A stretch of DNA of 64,000 bases from Streptomyces lanatus (GCF_014655715.1 NZ_BNBM01000001.1:62001-126000); one strand, 5' to 3'. Shown: positions 1-8,545, numbered from the stretch's first letter. Numbers and translations: made by a program. The notes: a model not told the origin generated them from the sequence alone.

Positions 1-515
1 GCCTTGATGGTCTCCAGCCCGGCTCTTCCCCAGGGGCGCGGCTCCACGTCCACGACACACACCGTGCCCAGCGCCATCCCCGTACTGTCGATGAGCGGCG
101 CGCCCATATAGGACCGGATACCGAACTCGTCGACGATCGGATTCCCAGCGAAGCGCGGATAGTCGCAGACATCCTCCAGGACCAGCGCCTTGCGTCGCAC
201 GACCACATGGGGGCAGAACCCATGGTCTCGCTCCATGTACCGGCCCAGCTCCGGCTTGTCGTCATCGGCCCGCGTAAGAGTCACCCTGTGCCGCACATGC
301 AGCCCTGCGAAGAACTGCCTGTTCTCGTCGATGAAGTTGACCATGGCGTACGGCGCCCCGGTGAGCTCGGCGAGACGGTCCGCGAAAACGTCGAGGGCCG
401 GGTCGGTGTGGTCGCCAAGACCCAGCCGGAGCAGCCGCATGGCGCGGGCAGGGGCCTCCTTGTCCTCGGGGGTGAGCAGCAGGCGAGCGACCGGGTGGGG
501 TGGGCCGTGGCTCAT
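1..515 (-). CDS. GAF domain protein of the conservon (3' end outside window)
   Basis: Reading leftward from an ATG at 515 gives a protein starting MSHGPPHPVARLLLTPEDKE that runs off the window's left edge. Residues of about 55-170 look like a GAF sensor domain: an APYAMVNFIDENRQFF stretch, then HGFCPHVV and a SYMGAPLIDS block, as in GAF proteins that sense small ligands or redox state. It follows cvnD by 61 bp on the same strand, so it is probably co-transcribed with the conservon; some Streptomyces conservons carry a GAF or P450 gene in this position. The ligand is unknown. The C-terminus is not visible, so fusion to another domain cannot be excluded. Confidence 0.8.
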   Translation of the reverse strand, partial: MSHGPPHPVARLLLTPEDKEAPARAMRLLRLGLGDHTDPALDVFADRLAELTGAPYAMVNFIDENRQFFAGLHVRHRVTLTRADDDKPELGRYMERDHGFCPHVVVRRKALVLEDVCDYPRFAGNPIVDEFGIRSYMGAPLIDSTGMALGTVCVVDVEPRPWGRAGLETIK

Positions 516-576
516 GGGCGGGTTCCGTCCCTGTGGGCGTACGTCATATGCGGCTCCGTGCGGGTGTGTGCGGATG

Positions 577-1176
577 TCACATGTGGGCACCATGGCTTGG
601 CGCGGGTGCCGGTGTGTGGGCGATGAGGTGCCGTACCAGGGTCAGCAGGGTCTGCACACCGGAGCTGGAGATCCGCGCGTCACAGCGGACGATGGGGATC
701 TCCGGGTCGAGGTCGATGGCGGCGCGCACCTCCTCCGGGTCGTACCGGTAGCCGCCGTCGAACTCGTTGATCGCGACGATGAAACCGAGGCCTCGCTGCT
801 CGAAGAAGTCGACGGCGGCGAAGCAGTCCTCCAGGCGCCGGGTGTCGGCGAGGATCACCGCGCCGAGCGCGCCTTCCGAGAGTTCGTCCCACATGAACCA
901 GAAGCGTTCCTGTCCGGGCGTGCCGAACAGATACAGGACATGTTCCGGATCGAGGGTGATGCGGCCGAAGTCCATGGCCACCGTCGTCTCGACCTTGTTC
1001 TCGACCCCTTCGAGGCTGTCGGTCGCTGCGCTGACCGTGGTGAGCAGTTCCTCCGTGCTGAGCGGCGCGATCTCGCTGACCGCGCCCACGAAGGTCGTCT
1101 TGCCGACCCCGAACCCTCCCGCCACCAAGATCTTCAGTGCAGTGGGGAAGGGGTCAGAGCTGTCGTCGTAGTCCAT
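577..1176 (-). CDS. cvnD: Conservon GTPase-like ATP/GTP-binding protein CvnD
   Basis: A 199-residue small Ras-like GTPase of the conservon type. It has a P-loop (GGFGVGKTT, residues about 20-28), a switch-like LFGTPGQERF block near residue 83, and an NEFD block in the position of the NKxD base-recognition motif. CvnD proteins are proposed to form a membrane-associated complex with CvnA, CvnB and CvnC that resembles eukaryotic G-protein-coupled systems. The start lies 23 bp inside the cvnC 3' end, so translation is probably coupled. The order A-B-C-D is the canonical conservon order. Confidence 0.93.
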   Translation of the reverse strand: MDYDDSSDPFPTALKILVAGGFGVGKTTFVGAVSEIAPLSTEELLTTVSAATDSLEGVENKVETTVAMDFGRITLDPEHVLYLFGTPGQERFWFMWDELSEGALGAVILADTRRLEDCFAAVDFFEQRGLGFIVAINEFDGGYRYDPEEVRAAIDLDPEIPIVRCDARISSSGVQTLLTLVRHLIAHTPAPAPSHGAHM

Positions 1177-1531
1177 CGAGCACTGCCTCCAGAAGGGCCC
1201 GGTCAGTCGGGTTGTGGTGGAACTCGGGGGGCTTGGTGGTGAGCGCCCCGCAGTCGACGAGGTCCGACAGCAGCACCTTGGTGACCGCCGCCGGCAGCTT
1301 CAGGTGGGCGGCTGCCTCGGCGACCGAAACGGGGGCCCGGCACAGGTCGAGTGCCAGCTCGTGCTCGGGGCCGAGATAGCCGAGGGGGGTCGCCCCGGTT
1401 GCCATCACCTGCGACATGAGGTCGAGCGCGACGGTGGGCCGGGTACGGCCGTTGCTGACCGTGAAAGGGCGCACCAGCCGGCCGGCCGCATCGTCGAGCC
1501 ACGGTCCGTCGCCGGCCGCGGTCACGTTCAA
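1154..1531 (-). CDS. cvnC: Conservon DUF742 protein CvnC
   Basis: A 125-residue DUF742 protein with the family marks: GRLVRPFTVSNGRTRP near the N-terminus, then a winged-helix-like C-terminal half (LKLPAAVTKVLLSDLVDCGAL). CvnC is the third component of the conservon signalling complex; its biochemical role is not settled. Its ATG overlaps the cvnB stop by 4 bp (1528-1531) and its own end overlaps cvnD, so the three genes are translated as a coupled unit. Confidence 0.93.
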   Translation of the reverse strand: MNVTAAGDGPWLDDAAGRLVRPFTVSNGRTRPTVALDLMSQVMATGATPLGYLGPEHELALDLCRAPVSVAEAAAHLKLPAAVTKVLLSDLVDCGALTTKPPEFHHNPTDRALLEAVLDGLRRQL

Positions 1532-1962
1532 GGCCTCAGCGCCGAGGGTTCGACGGAGTGCTGCCGGGGCGCGGTGACCAGGTACGGGCGGACGCTCTTG
1601 ACCAGCATCGCCATCTCGTAGCCCAGCACCGCCGCGTCGGCCTCGCGGCCTGCCAGCACGGCGAGACAGGTGCCGGAGCCTGCGGTGGTGACGAAGAGCA
1701 GGCTCGAGTCGAGTTCGACGACGACCTGACGCACGTCACCGCCGTCGCCGAAACGGACCCCGGCGCTGCGGCCGAGCGAGTACAGCCCGGATGCCAGCGC
1801 GGCCATGTGGTCGGCGCTGTCCGGGTCGAGGCCGTGGACCGACTTCACGAGCCCGTCGCAGGACAGGAGGACCGCGCTGGTCGTGTGCGGTACGCGCTGC
1901 ACTAGGCCGCTCATCAGCCAGTCGAGATCGGAGACATGGGCGGTCGGCGCTTCGCTCGCCAT
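1528..1962 (-). CDS. cvnB: Conservon roadblock/LC7 protein CvnB
   Basis: A 144-residue roadblock/LC7-domain protein (DLDWLMSGLVQRVPHTTSAVLLSCDGL, then an HMAALASGLYSLGRSAG helix). These proteins are thought to act as GTPase-activating or scaffolding partners of CvnD. I chose the ATG at 1962 over an in-frame upstream start at 2058: an AAGGAG Shine-Dalgarno lies about 10 bp upstream of 1962, and MASEAPTAHVSDLDWL is how family members begin. This leaves about 90 bp between cvnA and cvnB. Confidence 0.93.
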   Translation of the reverse strand: MASEAPTAHVSDLDWLMSGLVQRVPHTTSAVLLSCDGLVKSVHGLDPDSADHMAALASGLYSLGRSAGVRFGDGGDVRQVVVELDSSLLFVTTAGSGTCLAVLAGREADAAVLGYEMAMLVKSVRPYLVTAPRQHSVEPSALRP

Positions 1963-2054
1963 GGTGGATCGACTCCTTGAGGTACGAGGGTCAGCGGGAG
2001 CGCTGGGGGTGGGGGTGGTCTTCCAGGCGGACGTCGAGCTGGTCACGGTCGTGG

Positions 2055-4682
2055 TCATCCGGCTGGTGTGCTCCCGTCGGGCCAGGTGGTGTGGTCGGTA
2101 CCGGACTCACGCCCGGGGTACGGCTCGGTTGCGTGGGCGGCCGGGTCCATGGGCGATACCTCTATGGAGGGCCGGTTGGTCCTATGGGGCACATCCATGT
2201 GGAGGGCATCCAGGGATGTCGCGCGCAGCCGTGTGGGCTGCGGGTGATCCGTGTCGGAGGGCGAGTGTGGCGAGGGGATGTAGGCGGGTGTGGTCCCGTG
2301 GGTGGTGACGGTGTGCGCCGACTCCATGTGGCCCGCGTCGATGCCGCTCGCGTTCGTATGCCCTGAGTTCACTGGGCCTGAGGTGGCGTGGCCGGGAGCT
2401 GTGTGGCCGGGAGCTGTGTGGCCGAACGTCATGTGGTCCAGGGTTGTGTGGCCCGACGCGGTGTGGGTGGCGTCCATGTGGTGGGCATCCATGTGGGGCG
2501 CGGAGGTATGCCCCGGACCCATGTGTGCGCCACCCATAGGGCGGGACTCCACATGTCCGAGCTCTCCGAACCCCGACTCCACGGATCCACCGCCCATGTG
2601 CGCGGCACCCATGTGCTCGGCACCCATGGATCCGACGTCCACACGCCCGGCGCCCGTGGCGCCGGAGTCCATGTGGCCGATGCCCATGTGACCGGCATCA
2701 GCCTGCCCACCGTCCACGGGCCCACCCCCCACCGGCCCGTCACCCACACGTCCATCACCCACATGTCCATCAGCCACATGTCCGCCGCCCACACGCTCGG
2801 CATCCCCGCGCACCGACTCCATGTGCTGCTGCGTCTCCGCCAGCCCGATCCCCCGCTGGAATGCCGCCATCAACCCCGGATCGTGCCCGGCGAGTTGGTC
2901 GGATTCCTGGCGCGGTGCGGGACCACCGCGGAGTTGGGGTGCGATGTGTTCCTGGGCGCGGCGTCGGGGAAGTTGGGGCTTGCCCATGGTGCCGCGGACG
3001 GTGCTGACGCGTGGCGTGGGCGGTTCGACCGTGTTCTCGGCGACGAGCCGGCGTTCGTCGTGCCTGATGCCGGGCACGGCCTCAGCCGGATTGGCCCGTA
3101 CGGCCCGGGCACCGCGCACGGGCAGCGGCGCCGGTCCGGTGCCGTCCACTCCTGCGACCGCTCCCCTTCCGCCGGCCTGCGGCTGCTGCCCACGCGGCGT
3201 GCCCTGCGATGCCGCGTGAGACCCGTGCGACGCCTCGGCCACACCCGGCTGCCCGCCGCTCTCAGCTCCAACCGAGCCCGCAGCGTCAACTGCCCCATGA
3301 GCGCCCACAGATCCGGCCGCCGCCCCCGACGCATGCCTTCCACGCTGCTGCTGCGTCACCGACGCCTGCTGCTGCGGACGTACCTGCGACGGAGGCTGCG
3401 GCGACACTCCCGTACCCCCCGCCCCGCGCGGCTCATGGGGCTCTTGCGCCCGCCCCGCCCCCGGGCGCGCCCCGGGTTCGCTGCCCAACAACCCCTGCGG
3501 CACGACGAGTACCGCCTGGACGCCGCCGTAGATGTTGGTCTGCAGTCGGACATGGATGCCGTGCCGCTTCGCCAGTTGGGACACGACGAACAGGCCGATG
3601 CGCCCGTCCGCGAGCAGGCTGGCGACGTTGACCTGGTCGGGGTCGGTGAGCAGGGCGTTCATCCGGTTCTGCTCGCCGACGGGCATGCCGAGCCCGCGGT
3701 CCTCGACCTCGACGGCGAGCCCCGAGGTCACGATGTTGGCGCGGAGCAGCACCTGGGTGTGCGGGGCGGAGAACACCGTGGCGTTCTCGACGAGTTCGGC
3801 GAGGAGGTGGATGACGTCGGCGACGGCGTGCCCGCGCAGGGTGCCGTCGATGGGTGGGACGAGCTTGACCCGCGAGTACTGCTCGACCTCGGCGATGGCA
3901 GAGCGCAGCACCTCGGTCATGGAAACCGGGTTGCTCCACTGACGCCGGGAGACGGCGCCGCCGAGCACGGCGAGGTTCTCCGCGTGGCGGCGGATGCGGG
4001 TGGCGAGGTGGTCGACGTGGAAGAGGCCCTTGAGCAGGTCGGGGTCCTCGATCTCGTTCTCCAGCTCGTCGAGGATGGAGATCTCGCGGTGCACGAGGGA
4101 CTGGAGGCGCCGGGCCAGGTTGACGAAGACCTCGAGCTTCTGTTCGCTGCCCGTCTGGCTGGAGAGTTGGGAGGCCTGGACCACGGCGCTGACGGCTCCG
4201 TCGTGGGCGCGGGCCAGGTCGGCGGCGAGCAGTTCGAAGTCGTCGGCGCCCTCGGGTGGACCGCTGCGCACCTTGCGCTTCGGCGGTCCGTCGCCGCGTC
4301 GCAGCGTCTCCACGATGTCCCGCAGGTCGGCCTCTCCGCGTGCGCTGCTGCGGCGCAGTGCGCGGATGCGGTCGTTCACGGATCTGGCGGCGCGGTTGGC
4401 TGCCACGGCGGCGATCACGATGCCCGCGAGGGTCACCGAGATCGCTCCGGCGAGCACACCCCACAGGGTGAGGCTCGGTCGTACCTCGGCGGAGCGCACG
4501 ACGAAGAGCACGGCCGCGCAGGCGCTGAGGGTCACCGCGACGGGCGGCAGCACGGCCAGTCGCAGCAGTTGGGGCCGTATATGGGTCTCGGGCAGCGCGG
4601 GAGCGGTGCGGGCAGCCGGGCGCCCGTGCCGCCCGCCCTCACGGCGGTCTGCGCGTGTGGCCGGGGCGCGTAGTTGAGACAT
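2055..4682 (-). CDS. cvnA: Conservon sensor histidine kinase CvnA with His/Met-rich repeat tail
   Basis: An 875-residue membrane histidine kinase, first gene of the conservon. Two membrane segments lie at about residues 40-65 and 73-95. The dimerisation helix carries VDHLATRIRR with the presumptive phospho-His near 225. The ATPase domain has an N-box (ELVENATVFS, about 296-305), a G1 box (DRGLGM, about 328) and a G2 box (GRIGLFVVSQLAKRHG, about 360). No periplasmic nitrate-sensing domain is present, as in short CvnA proteins. A long Gly/Ala/Pro/Gln linker leads to LMAAFQRGIGLAE, the usual end of the family. Beyond it lies an extra tail of roughly 255 residues of degenerate GHM/GHT/GHV repeats. 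The ATG at 4682 is chosen for a GAGGA Shine-Dalgarno; an upstream ATG at 4754 is less likely. Confidence 0.9.
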   Translation of the reverse strand: MSQLRAPATRADRREGGRHGRPAARTAPALPETHIRPQLLRLAVLPPVAVTLSACAAVLFVVRSAEVRPSLTLWGVLAGAISVTLAGIVIAAVAANRAARSVNDRIRALRRSSARGEADLRDIVETLRRGDGPPKRKVRSGPPEGADDFELLAADLARAHDGAVSAVVQASQLSSQTGSEQKLEVFVNLARRLQSLVHREISILDELENEIEDPDLLKGLFHVDHLATRIRRHAENLAVLGGAVSRRQWSNPVSMTEVLRSAIAEVEQYSRVKLVPPIDGTLRGHAVADVIHLLAELVENATVFSAPHTQVLLRANIVTSGLAVEVEDRGLGMPVGEQNRMNALLTDPDQVNVASLLADGRIGLFVVSQLAKRHGIHVRLQTNIYGGVQAVLVVPQGLLGSEPGARPGAGRAQEPHEPRGAGGTGVSPQPPSQVRPQQQASVTQQQRGRHASGAAAGSVGAHGAVDAAGSVGAESGGQPGVAEASHGSHAASQGTPRGQQPQAGGRGAVAGVDGTGPAPLPVRGARAVRANPAEAVPGIRHDERRLVAENTVEPPTPRVSTVRGTMGKPQLPRRRAQEHIAPQLRGGPAPRQESDQLAGHDPGLMAAFQRGIGLAETQQHMESVRGDAERVGGGHVADGHVGDGRVGDGPVGGGPVDGGQADAGHMGIGHMDSGATGAGRVDVGSMGAEHMGAAHMGGGSVESGFGELGHVESRPMGGAHMGPGHTSAPHMDAHHMDATHTASGHTTLDHMTFGHTAPGHTAPGHATSGPVNSGHTNASGIDAGHMESAHTVTTHGTTPAYIPSPHSPSDTDHPQPTRLRATSLDALHMDVPHRTNRPSIEVSPMDPAAHATEPYPGRESGTDHTTWPDGSTPAG
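2160..2830 (-). repeat. Degenerate 15-bp coding repeats (GHM-type) in the cvnA tail
   Basis: Within the cvnA 3' end the codons for Gly-His-Met, Gly-His-Thr or Gly-His-Val recur roughly every 5 residues. On the + strand this appears as a string of ccatgtgg-like hexamers. Eleven His-Met dipeptides can be counted, with many further His residues. Copies are strongly diverged at the DNA level, so this is an old or selected repeat rather than a fresh slippage array. Confidence 0.85.
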
Positions 4683-5275
4683 CGGGGTCCTCGTACTGGT
4701 CCGTCGGTCGGGGCCTGGGGGCACGCGGTCTGCGCGGCCCGGGGCATGCGCCATCGCGATGTCGGTCGACGGAAGCCGACGAGAATTCGGCTATGTGTCG
4801 CCCGACGGACACTCACAGTAGTCGGCTCCGCATCAAGTGCGGTGGGCAGTTGACAAAGTCCCGCAGGCAGCGTCCCGCTCTGGTATGAGGCCTCGTACGA
4901 CAGACCGATAACTCGGCCCGCCGTTCGCCCACAAGGAGCAATCGAACGATCGGTCCTGGTCAGAAGTGGTCACGAAGAAAAGTCGAGGGGCGGGGTGCTT
5001 TTCGCGCCCGCCCCTCGCAGCCCTGCCGCTCCCGCGCCCGCGACCGCCCCGGCCGGGACGATTCAGCACCCCTCGCGCCCAGCCCGCCACCCCCCAGAGC
5101 GTCACCGCCCGTAACGGCACACATGAGTCCGCGAGCGCCCGGACGCACCCCCACACGCCCCGCACGAATCAAAAGCGAAAGGGCGCGAGGAAAACCCCCG
5201 CGCCCCCTATGCCGACAAATGGCGAGGTCGCCCTACCTGACGGCCGCGCCGCCCATCTCCGAAGTGGAGGTCGCC
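4683..5275. other. Intergenic region upstream of cvnA
   Basis: A 593-bp stretch without a convincing gene. It must contain the cvn operon promoter, but I could not pick a convincing -35/-10 pair. The distal part holds the terminator at 5181-5206 and one copy of the 43-bp duplication at 5224-5307. ORFs here lack codon bias or family resemblance. Confidence 0.6.
5181..5206 (-). terminator. Rho-independent-type terminator of the MBL-fold hydrolase gene
   Basis: On the - strand, GGGCGCGGGG pairs with CCTCGCGCCC (one wobble) around a short T-rich loop, followed by TTTCGCTTTT. It lies about 70 bp beyond the stop codon of the leftward gene ending at 5276. Confidence 0.75.
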
Positions 5276-5307
5276 CTATCCGACCGCCGCACCGTCCGCC
5301 TCCGAAG
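5224..5307. repeat. Imperfect 43-bp tandem duplication at a gene end
   Basis: Positions 5224-5264 and 5267-5307 share gaggtcgccct at one end and ctccgaag at the other, with about 80% identity between. The second copy encodes the last residues and stop of the hydrolase; the first lies just downstream of that stop. Confidence 0.75.
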
Positions 5308-6451
5308 CGACCGGCGGCCACGCCGGCCAGCCCTCGGCGGGTGCCTCGGCCACATCCCGCCACCAGGGCGTCATGGGCGGCATCGAGGCCGGTTCGAAGG
5401 GCTCGCCGCAGCGCGGGGCCGCCAGGGTGACCCCGGCCTTGTGCGTGGCCCGCATCATCCACTCCCCCGGCTCGGCCCACGGATGGGGCGCGAGGTTGAA
5501 GGTCCCCCAGTGGATCGGCATCATCACGCCGACCGCCGGGTCGCCGCCCTGGAGGTCGAGGTGGGCCCGTACGCCCTCGTCCGGAGTCATGTGGATGTCG
5601 GGCCAGAAGTCGGAGTAGGCGCCGACCTGGATCATCGTCGCGTCGAACGGGCCGTGTTCGGCGCCGATGTCCTTGAAGCCGTCGAAGTAGCCGGTGTCGC
5701 CGCTGTGGAAGATCCGGTGCTCGTCCGAGGCGACGGACCAGGACGCCCAGAGCGTGTGCTGGGTGTTGCGCAGTCCGCGGCCGCAGAAGTGGCGGGCCGG
5801 TGTGGCGGTCAGGGTGAGCCCGCCGACCTTGGTCGCCTCGTGCCAGTCCAGCTCGCGCAGCCGGTCGGCGGACACGCCCCAGTGTTCGAGGTGGGCGCCG
5901 ACGCCGAGCGGTACGGCGAAGATCGTGTCGGTGCCGGCCAGCGCCTTGATGGTGGGCATGTCGAGATGGTCGTAGTGGTCGTGCGAGATGACGACGACGT
6001 CGACAGGGCCGAGCGCGGCGAGCGGCAGCGGCACGGGGTGCAGTCGCTTGGGTCCGACGAAGGGGAACGGAGAGCAGCGCTCGCCCCACACCGGGTCGAA
6101 GAGCACGCGGTGGCCGTCGATCTCCGCGAGGATGCTGGAGTGCCCCATCCAGGTCAGGCGCAGTCCGCCCGCGGGCGGCTTGGCCAGGTCGGCGTAGGTG
6201 GTGGGGTGCACCGGCACGGTGCCCTTGGGGGCCCGGCGGGGTCGGGCCTCCTTGTCGAAATAGATCTTGGCGAACTCGAGCATCGATCCGGAGGGCCTGG
6301 TCCGGGCACCGCCCCCGGGGTTCTGGAAGACACCGTCCTTGAAGTGCGGTGATCTGCGGATGCGCGCCATGCGCTCACCGGTGGGATCCACGCCGAAGGC
6401 CTCGGGCCGCAGGGCGCGCAGCCCGGAGCTCGGGAAACGGAAACCGGCCAC
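5276..6451 (-). CDS. MBL-fold metallohydrolase, NAPE-PLD/UlaG-like
   Basis: A 391-residue metallo-beta-lactamase-fold protein. It shows the HxHxDH zinc motif as SHDHYDHLDMP, an upstream WMGHSSILAEIDG block, later ligands in TPARHFCGRG and FHSGDTGYFDGF, and a C-terminal PIHWGTFNL histidine. Overall form matches the NAPE-hydrolysing phospholipase D-like branch seen in many bacteria, whose bacterial substrates are mostly unknown. I chose a GTG start at 6451 (VAGFRFPSSGLR) because CTGGAGGTACCC precedes it; the frame stays open upstream to 6589 but that part has no family resemblance. The gene is divergent from the amino-acid dehydrogenase gene. It is probably cytosolic, since no signal peptide is visible. 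Confidence 0.88.
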   Translation of the reverse strand: MAGFRFPSSGLRALRPEAFGVDPTGERMARIRRSPHFKDGVFQNPGGGARTRPSGSMLEFAKIYFDKEARPRRAPKGTVPVHPTTYADLAKPPAGGLRLTWMGHSSILAEIDGHRVLFDPVWGERCSPFPFVGPKRLHPVPLPLAALGPVDVVVISHDHYDHLDMPTIKALAGTDTIFAVPLGVGAHLEHWGVSADRLRELDWHEATKVGGLTLTATPARHFCGRGLRNTQHTLWASWSVASDEHRIFHSGDTGYFDGFKDIGAEHGPFDATMIQVGAYSDFWPDIHMTPDEGVRAHLDLQGGDPAVGVMMPIHWGTFNLAPHPWAEPGEWMMRATHKAGVTLAAPRCGEPFEPASMPPMTPWWRDVAEAPAEGWPAWPPVASEADGAAVG

Positions 6452-6582
6452 GGGTACCTCCAGGTGGAGTCGGTGAGTAATCCCATTATGGTCGGCCCCG
6501 CCGACACTCCCGGATACCCCCTGGCCCGGCAGGCTCAGGCGCCCCTGTGCGCCACCCCGCCACGGGAGATCCACCCCCTCCG

Positions 6583-6611
6583 TTGACATGTCCCCGCCTC
6601 CCTCCGATACT
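6583..6611 (+). promoter_or_regulatory. Vegetative-type promoter of the amino-acid dehydrogenase gene
   Basis: TTGACA at 6583-6588, then a 17-bp spacer, then GATACT at 6606-6611. This is a near-consensus housekeeping sigma promoter. The predicted transcript would start near 6618 and carry a leader of about 65 nt before the ATG at 6685. Confidence 0.65.
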
Positions 6612-6627
6612 GACTCATCGTTCAGTA
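6608..6627. promoter_or_regulatory. Likely TetR operator overlapping the -10 element
   Basis: TACTGA-N8-TCAGTA is a perfect 6+6 inverted repeat. It overlaps the -10 hexamer and the expected transcription start, the usual place for a repressor. Arms of this type are common among TetR operators. The obvious candidate protein is the TetR regulator at 7934-8545. Confidence 0.6.
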
Positions 6628-6684
6628 GCCGTTCGGTCCGGGGGCCATGCCCGCGGCGACCGGCCTCGACCCCGGAGCCCCCTC

Positions 6685-7863
6685 ATGACCACCCCTCTGC
6701 TGTCGCTCACCTGGACCGACCACGTCACCGGCCGCCAGGGGTTCCTGGTGATCGACCGGCTGGTACGCGGCGTGGCCAGCGGCGGGCTGCGGATGCGGCC
6801 GGGCTGCACACTGGACGAGGTCACCGGGCTGGCTCGCGGCATGAGCATGAAGGAAGCCCTGCACTACGACCCCGAGGCGCGTTACGTCCCCCTCGGCGGC
6901 GCGAAGGGCGGCATCGACTGCGATCCCCGGGATCCGGAGGCGTACGGGCTCCTGGTGCGCTATCTGCGGACCATGCGGCCGTATATCGAGAGCTTCTGGA
7001 CCACGGGCGAGGATCTCGGTCTCTCCCAGGACGTGGTCGACCGGGCGGCGGCCGAGGCGGGGCTGGTCTCGTCCGTCCAGGCCGTGTATCCGCTGCTCGA
7101 CGACGAGGTGGTGGCCCGGCGGCGGCTCGCGGAGGCCTTCGCGGTCGAGGTGGACGGCATCGGGCTCGACGAACTGGTCGGTGGCTGCGGGGTCGCGGAA
7201 TCGGTGCTGACCGCTCTGGACCGGGCCGGTGTGCCGTACTGGCGGACGAGGGTCGCCGTGCAGGGCCTGGGGACGATGGGCGGGGCCACGGCACGCTTCC
7301 TCACGCGCGCCGGGCTCACCGTCGTGGCCGTCGCCGACATCAAGGGCACGATCGCCAATCCGGCGGGGCTCGACGTCGAGGCGCTGCTGGCCACGCGGGA
7401 CGCCCATGGCACCGTCGACCGGGCCGCGTTGCGCTCCGGTGACCGTGAACTGCCTGGTGACGCCTGGCTGTCGGCCGAGGCGGAGGTGCTGGTCCCGGCG
7501 GCCGTGTCGTATGTGATCGACGCCTCCAACCAGGGGCGCGTCACGGCTCGTTGGATCGCCGAGGCGGCCAATATGCCGGTACGGTCCGACGCGGAGGAGC
7601 TGCTGGCCGCGCGGGGCGTGACCGTGCTGCCGGACGTGGTGGTCAACTCGGCGACGAACGCCTGGTGGTGGTGGACGCTGTTCGGGGACATCGGGCCGGC
7701 CGCCGATGAGGCGTTCACCCACATCCGGCGTTCGATGCGCGCCTTGACCGACCTGACGCTGTCCCGCGCGGAGGCCGACGGGACGGCACCGCGGTCCGCC
7801 GCGCACGCGATCGCGGCGGACCGGCTGCCGGTGATCACGGAGCGGTTCGGCCGGTACCGGTGA
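6685..7863 (+). CDS. Glu/Leu/Phe/Val-type amino-acid dehydrogenase
   Basis: A 392-residue NAD-dependent amino-acid dehydrogenase that should interconvert an amino acid and its 2-oxo acid. The N-terminal domain has GGLRM, the catalytic-lysine block PLGGAKGGID (residues about 71-80) and the TTGEDLG block. The C-terminal Rossmann domain carries VQGLGTMGGATARFL and EAANMPV, with VVNSATNAWWWW near the end. Valine or leucine dehydrogenases have similar architecture; the substrate cannot be fixed by eye. The ATG at 6685 follows a GGAG site; the open frame upstream from 6547 is ignored. The promoter carries a likely TetR operator, and a TetR gene follows after 70 bp, suggesting substrate- or product-responsive repression. 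Confidence 0.88.
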   Translation: MTTPLLSLTWTDHVTGRQGFLVIDRLVRGVASGGLRMRPGCTLDEVTGLARGMSMKEALHYDPEARYVPLGGAKGGIDCDPRDPEAYGLLVRYLRTMRPYIESFWTTGEDLGLSQDVVDRAAAEAGLVSSVQAVYPLLDDEVVARRRLAEAFAVEVDGIGLDELVGGCGVAESVLTALDRAGVPYWRTRVAVQGLGTMGGATARFLTRAGLTVVAVADIKGTIANPAGLDVEALLATRDAHGTVDRAALRSGDRELPGDAWLSAEAEVLVPAAVSYVIDASNQGRVTARWIAEAANMPVRSDAEELLAARGVTVLPDVVVNSATNAWWWWTLFGDIGPAADEAFTHIRRSMRALTDLTLSRAEADGTAPRSAAHAIAADRLPVITERFGRYR

Positions 7864-7933
7864 CTGAGCTGACTCGCCCCCCGCCGGCGCCCGCGCCAGG
7901 TACCGGCCCTCGGCGAGGCTCTAGGGTGACGAC

Positions 7934-8545
7934 GTGGCAAGAGTGCGGTTGAGCGTGGCGGAGCGGCGTGAGGAATTGCTGCGTGCCGCCGTCGAACAGA
8001 TAGAGGAGCGGGGCGTCGCGGCGGTCAGGATCGCCGACGTGGCCTCGGTGCTCGGTGTGAGCAACGCGCTGGTGCTGTATCACTTCGCCACCAAGGAGAA
8101 GCTGGTGGCGGCCGCGTTCACTCATGCGGCGCAAGGCGACCTGGCTCATCTGCGCAAGCTGCTGGGCCGCCGTACGACGGCGCTGCGACGGCTGCGGGCG
8201 GCCGTGCGCTGGTACGCGCCGACCGGCCAGGCCAAGGGCTGGCGGCTGTGGATCGAGGGCTGGGCGGCGGCGCTGCGCGAGCCCGCCCTGCAGGAGGTCG
8301 CTCGCGATCTCGACCGGCAGTGGAAGGCGGCCCTCACCGAGGTCATCGCCGAGGGCGTGGCCTCGGAGGAGTTCCGCTGCCCGGACCCCGCCGGCACGGC
8401 CCTGCGCCTGACGGCCCTGCTCGATGGGCTCGCCGTACAGCTGACGTCGTACCCGGGCGGGGTGTCACGCGCGCGTGCCCAGGAGTGGGTGGACGAGGCG
8501 CTGGCCCGTGAACTGGGCCTGGAGCGGGCGGCGTTGACTCGATAG
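7934..8545 (+). CDS. TetR-family regulator (BetI-like)
   Basis: A 203-residue TetR regulator with a GTG start at 7934. The N-terminal helix-turn-helix is RIADVASVLGVSNALVLYHFATKEKL (residues about 34-59). The C-terminal ligand domain contains GWRLWIEGWAAALREPAL and LTALLDGLAVQL, similar to the BetI-like C-terminal family. Its probable target is the promoter of the upstream dehydrogenase, where an inverted repeat overlaps the -10. It has no obvious promoter of its own in the 70-bp gap, so it is likely co-transcribed, forming a feedback loop. The ligand is unknown. Confidence 0.9.
   Translation: MARVRLSVAERREELLRAAVEQIEERGVAAVRIADVASVLGVSNALVLYHFATKEKLVAAAFTHAAQGDLAHLRKLLGRRTTALRRLRAAVRWYAPTGQAKGWRLWIEGWAAALREPALQEVARDLDRQWKAALTEVIAEGVASEEFRCPDPAGTALRLTALLDGLAVQLTSYPGGVSRARAQEWVDEALARELGLERAALTR

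Noticed and set aside
2160-2830. Noncoding minisatellite reading of the cvnA tail
   Set aside because: The repeats stay in frame with the kinase, use normal high-GC codons and end in a normal stop just before cvnB.
2388-4673. A 761-codon open frame on the + strand opposite cvnA
   Set aside because: It is antisense to a clearly recognised kinase and shows only the mirrored composition of that gene; long antisense frames are expected at this GC content.
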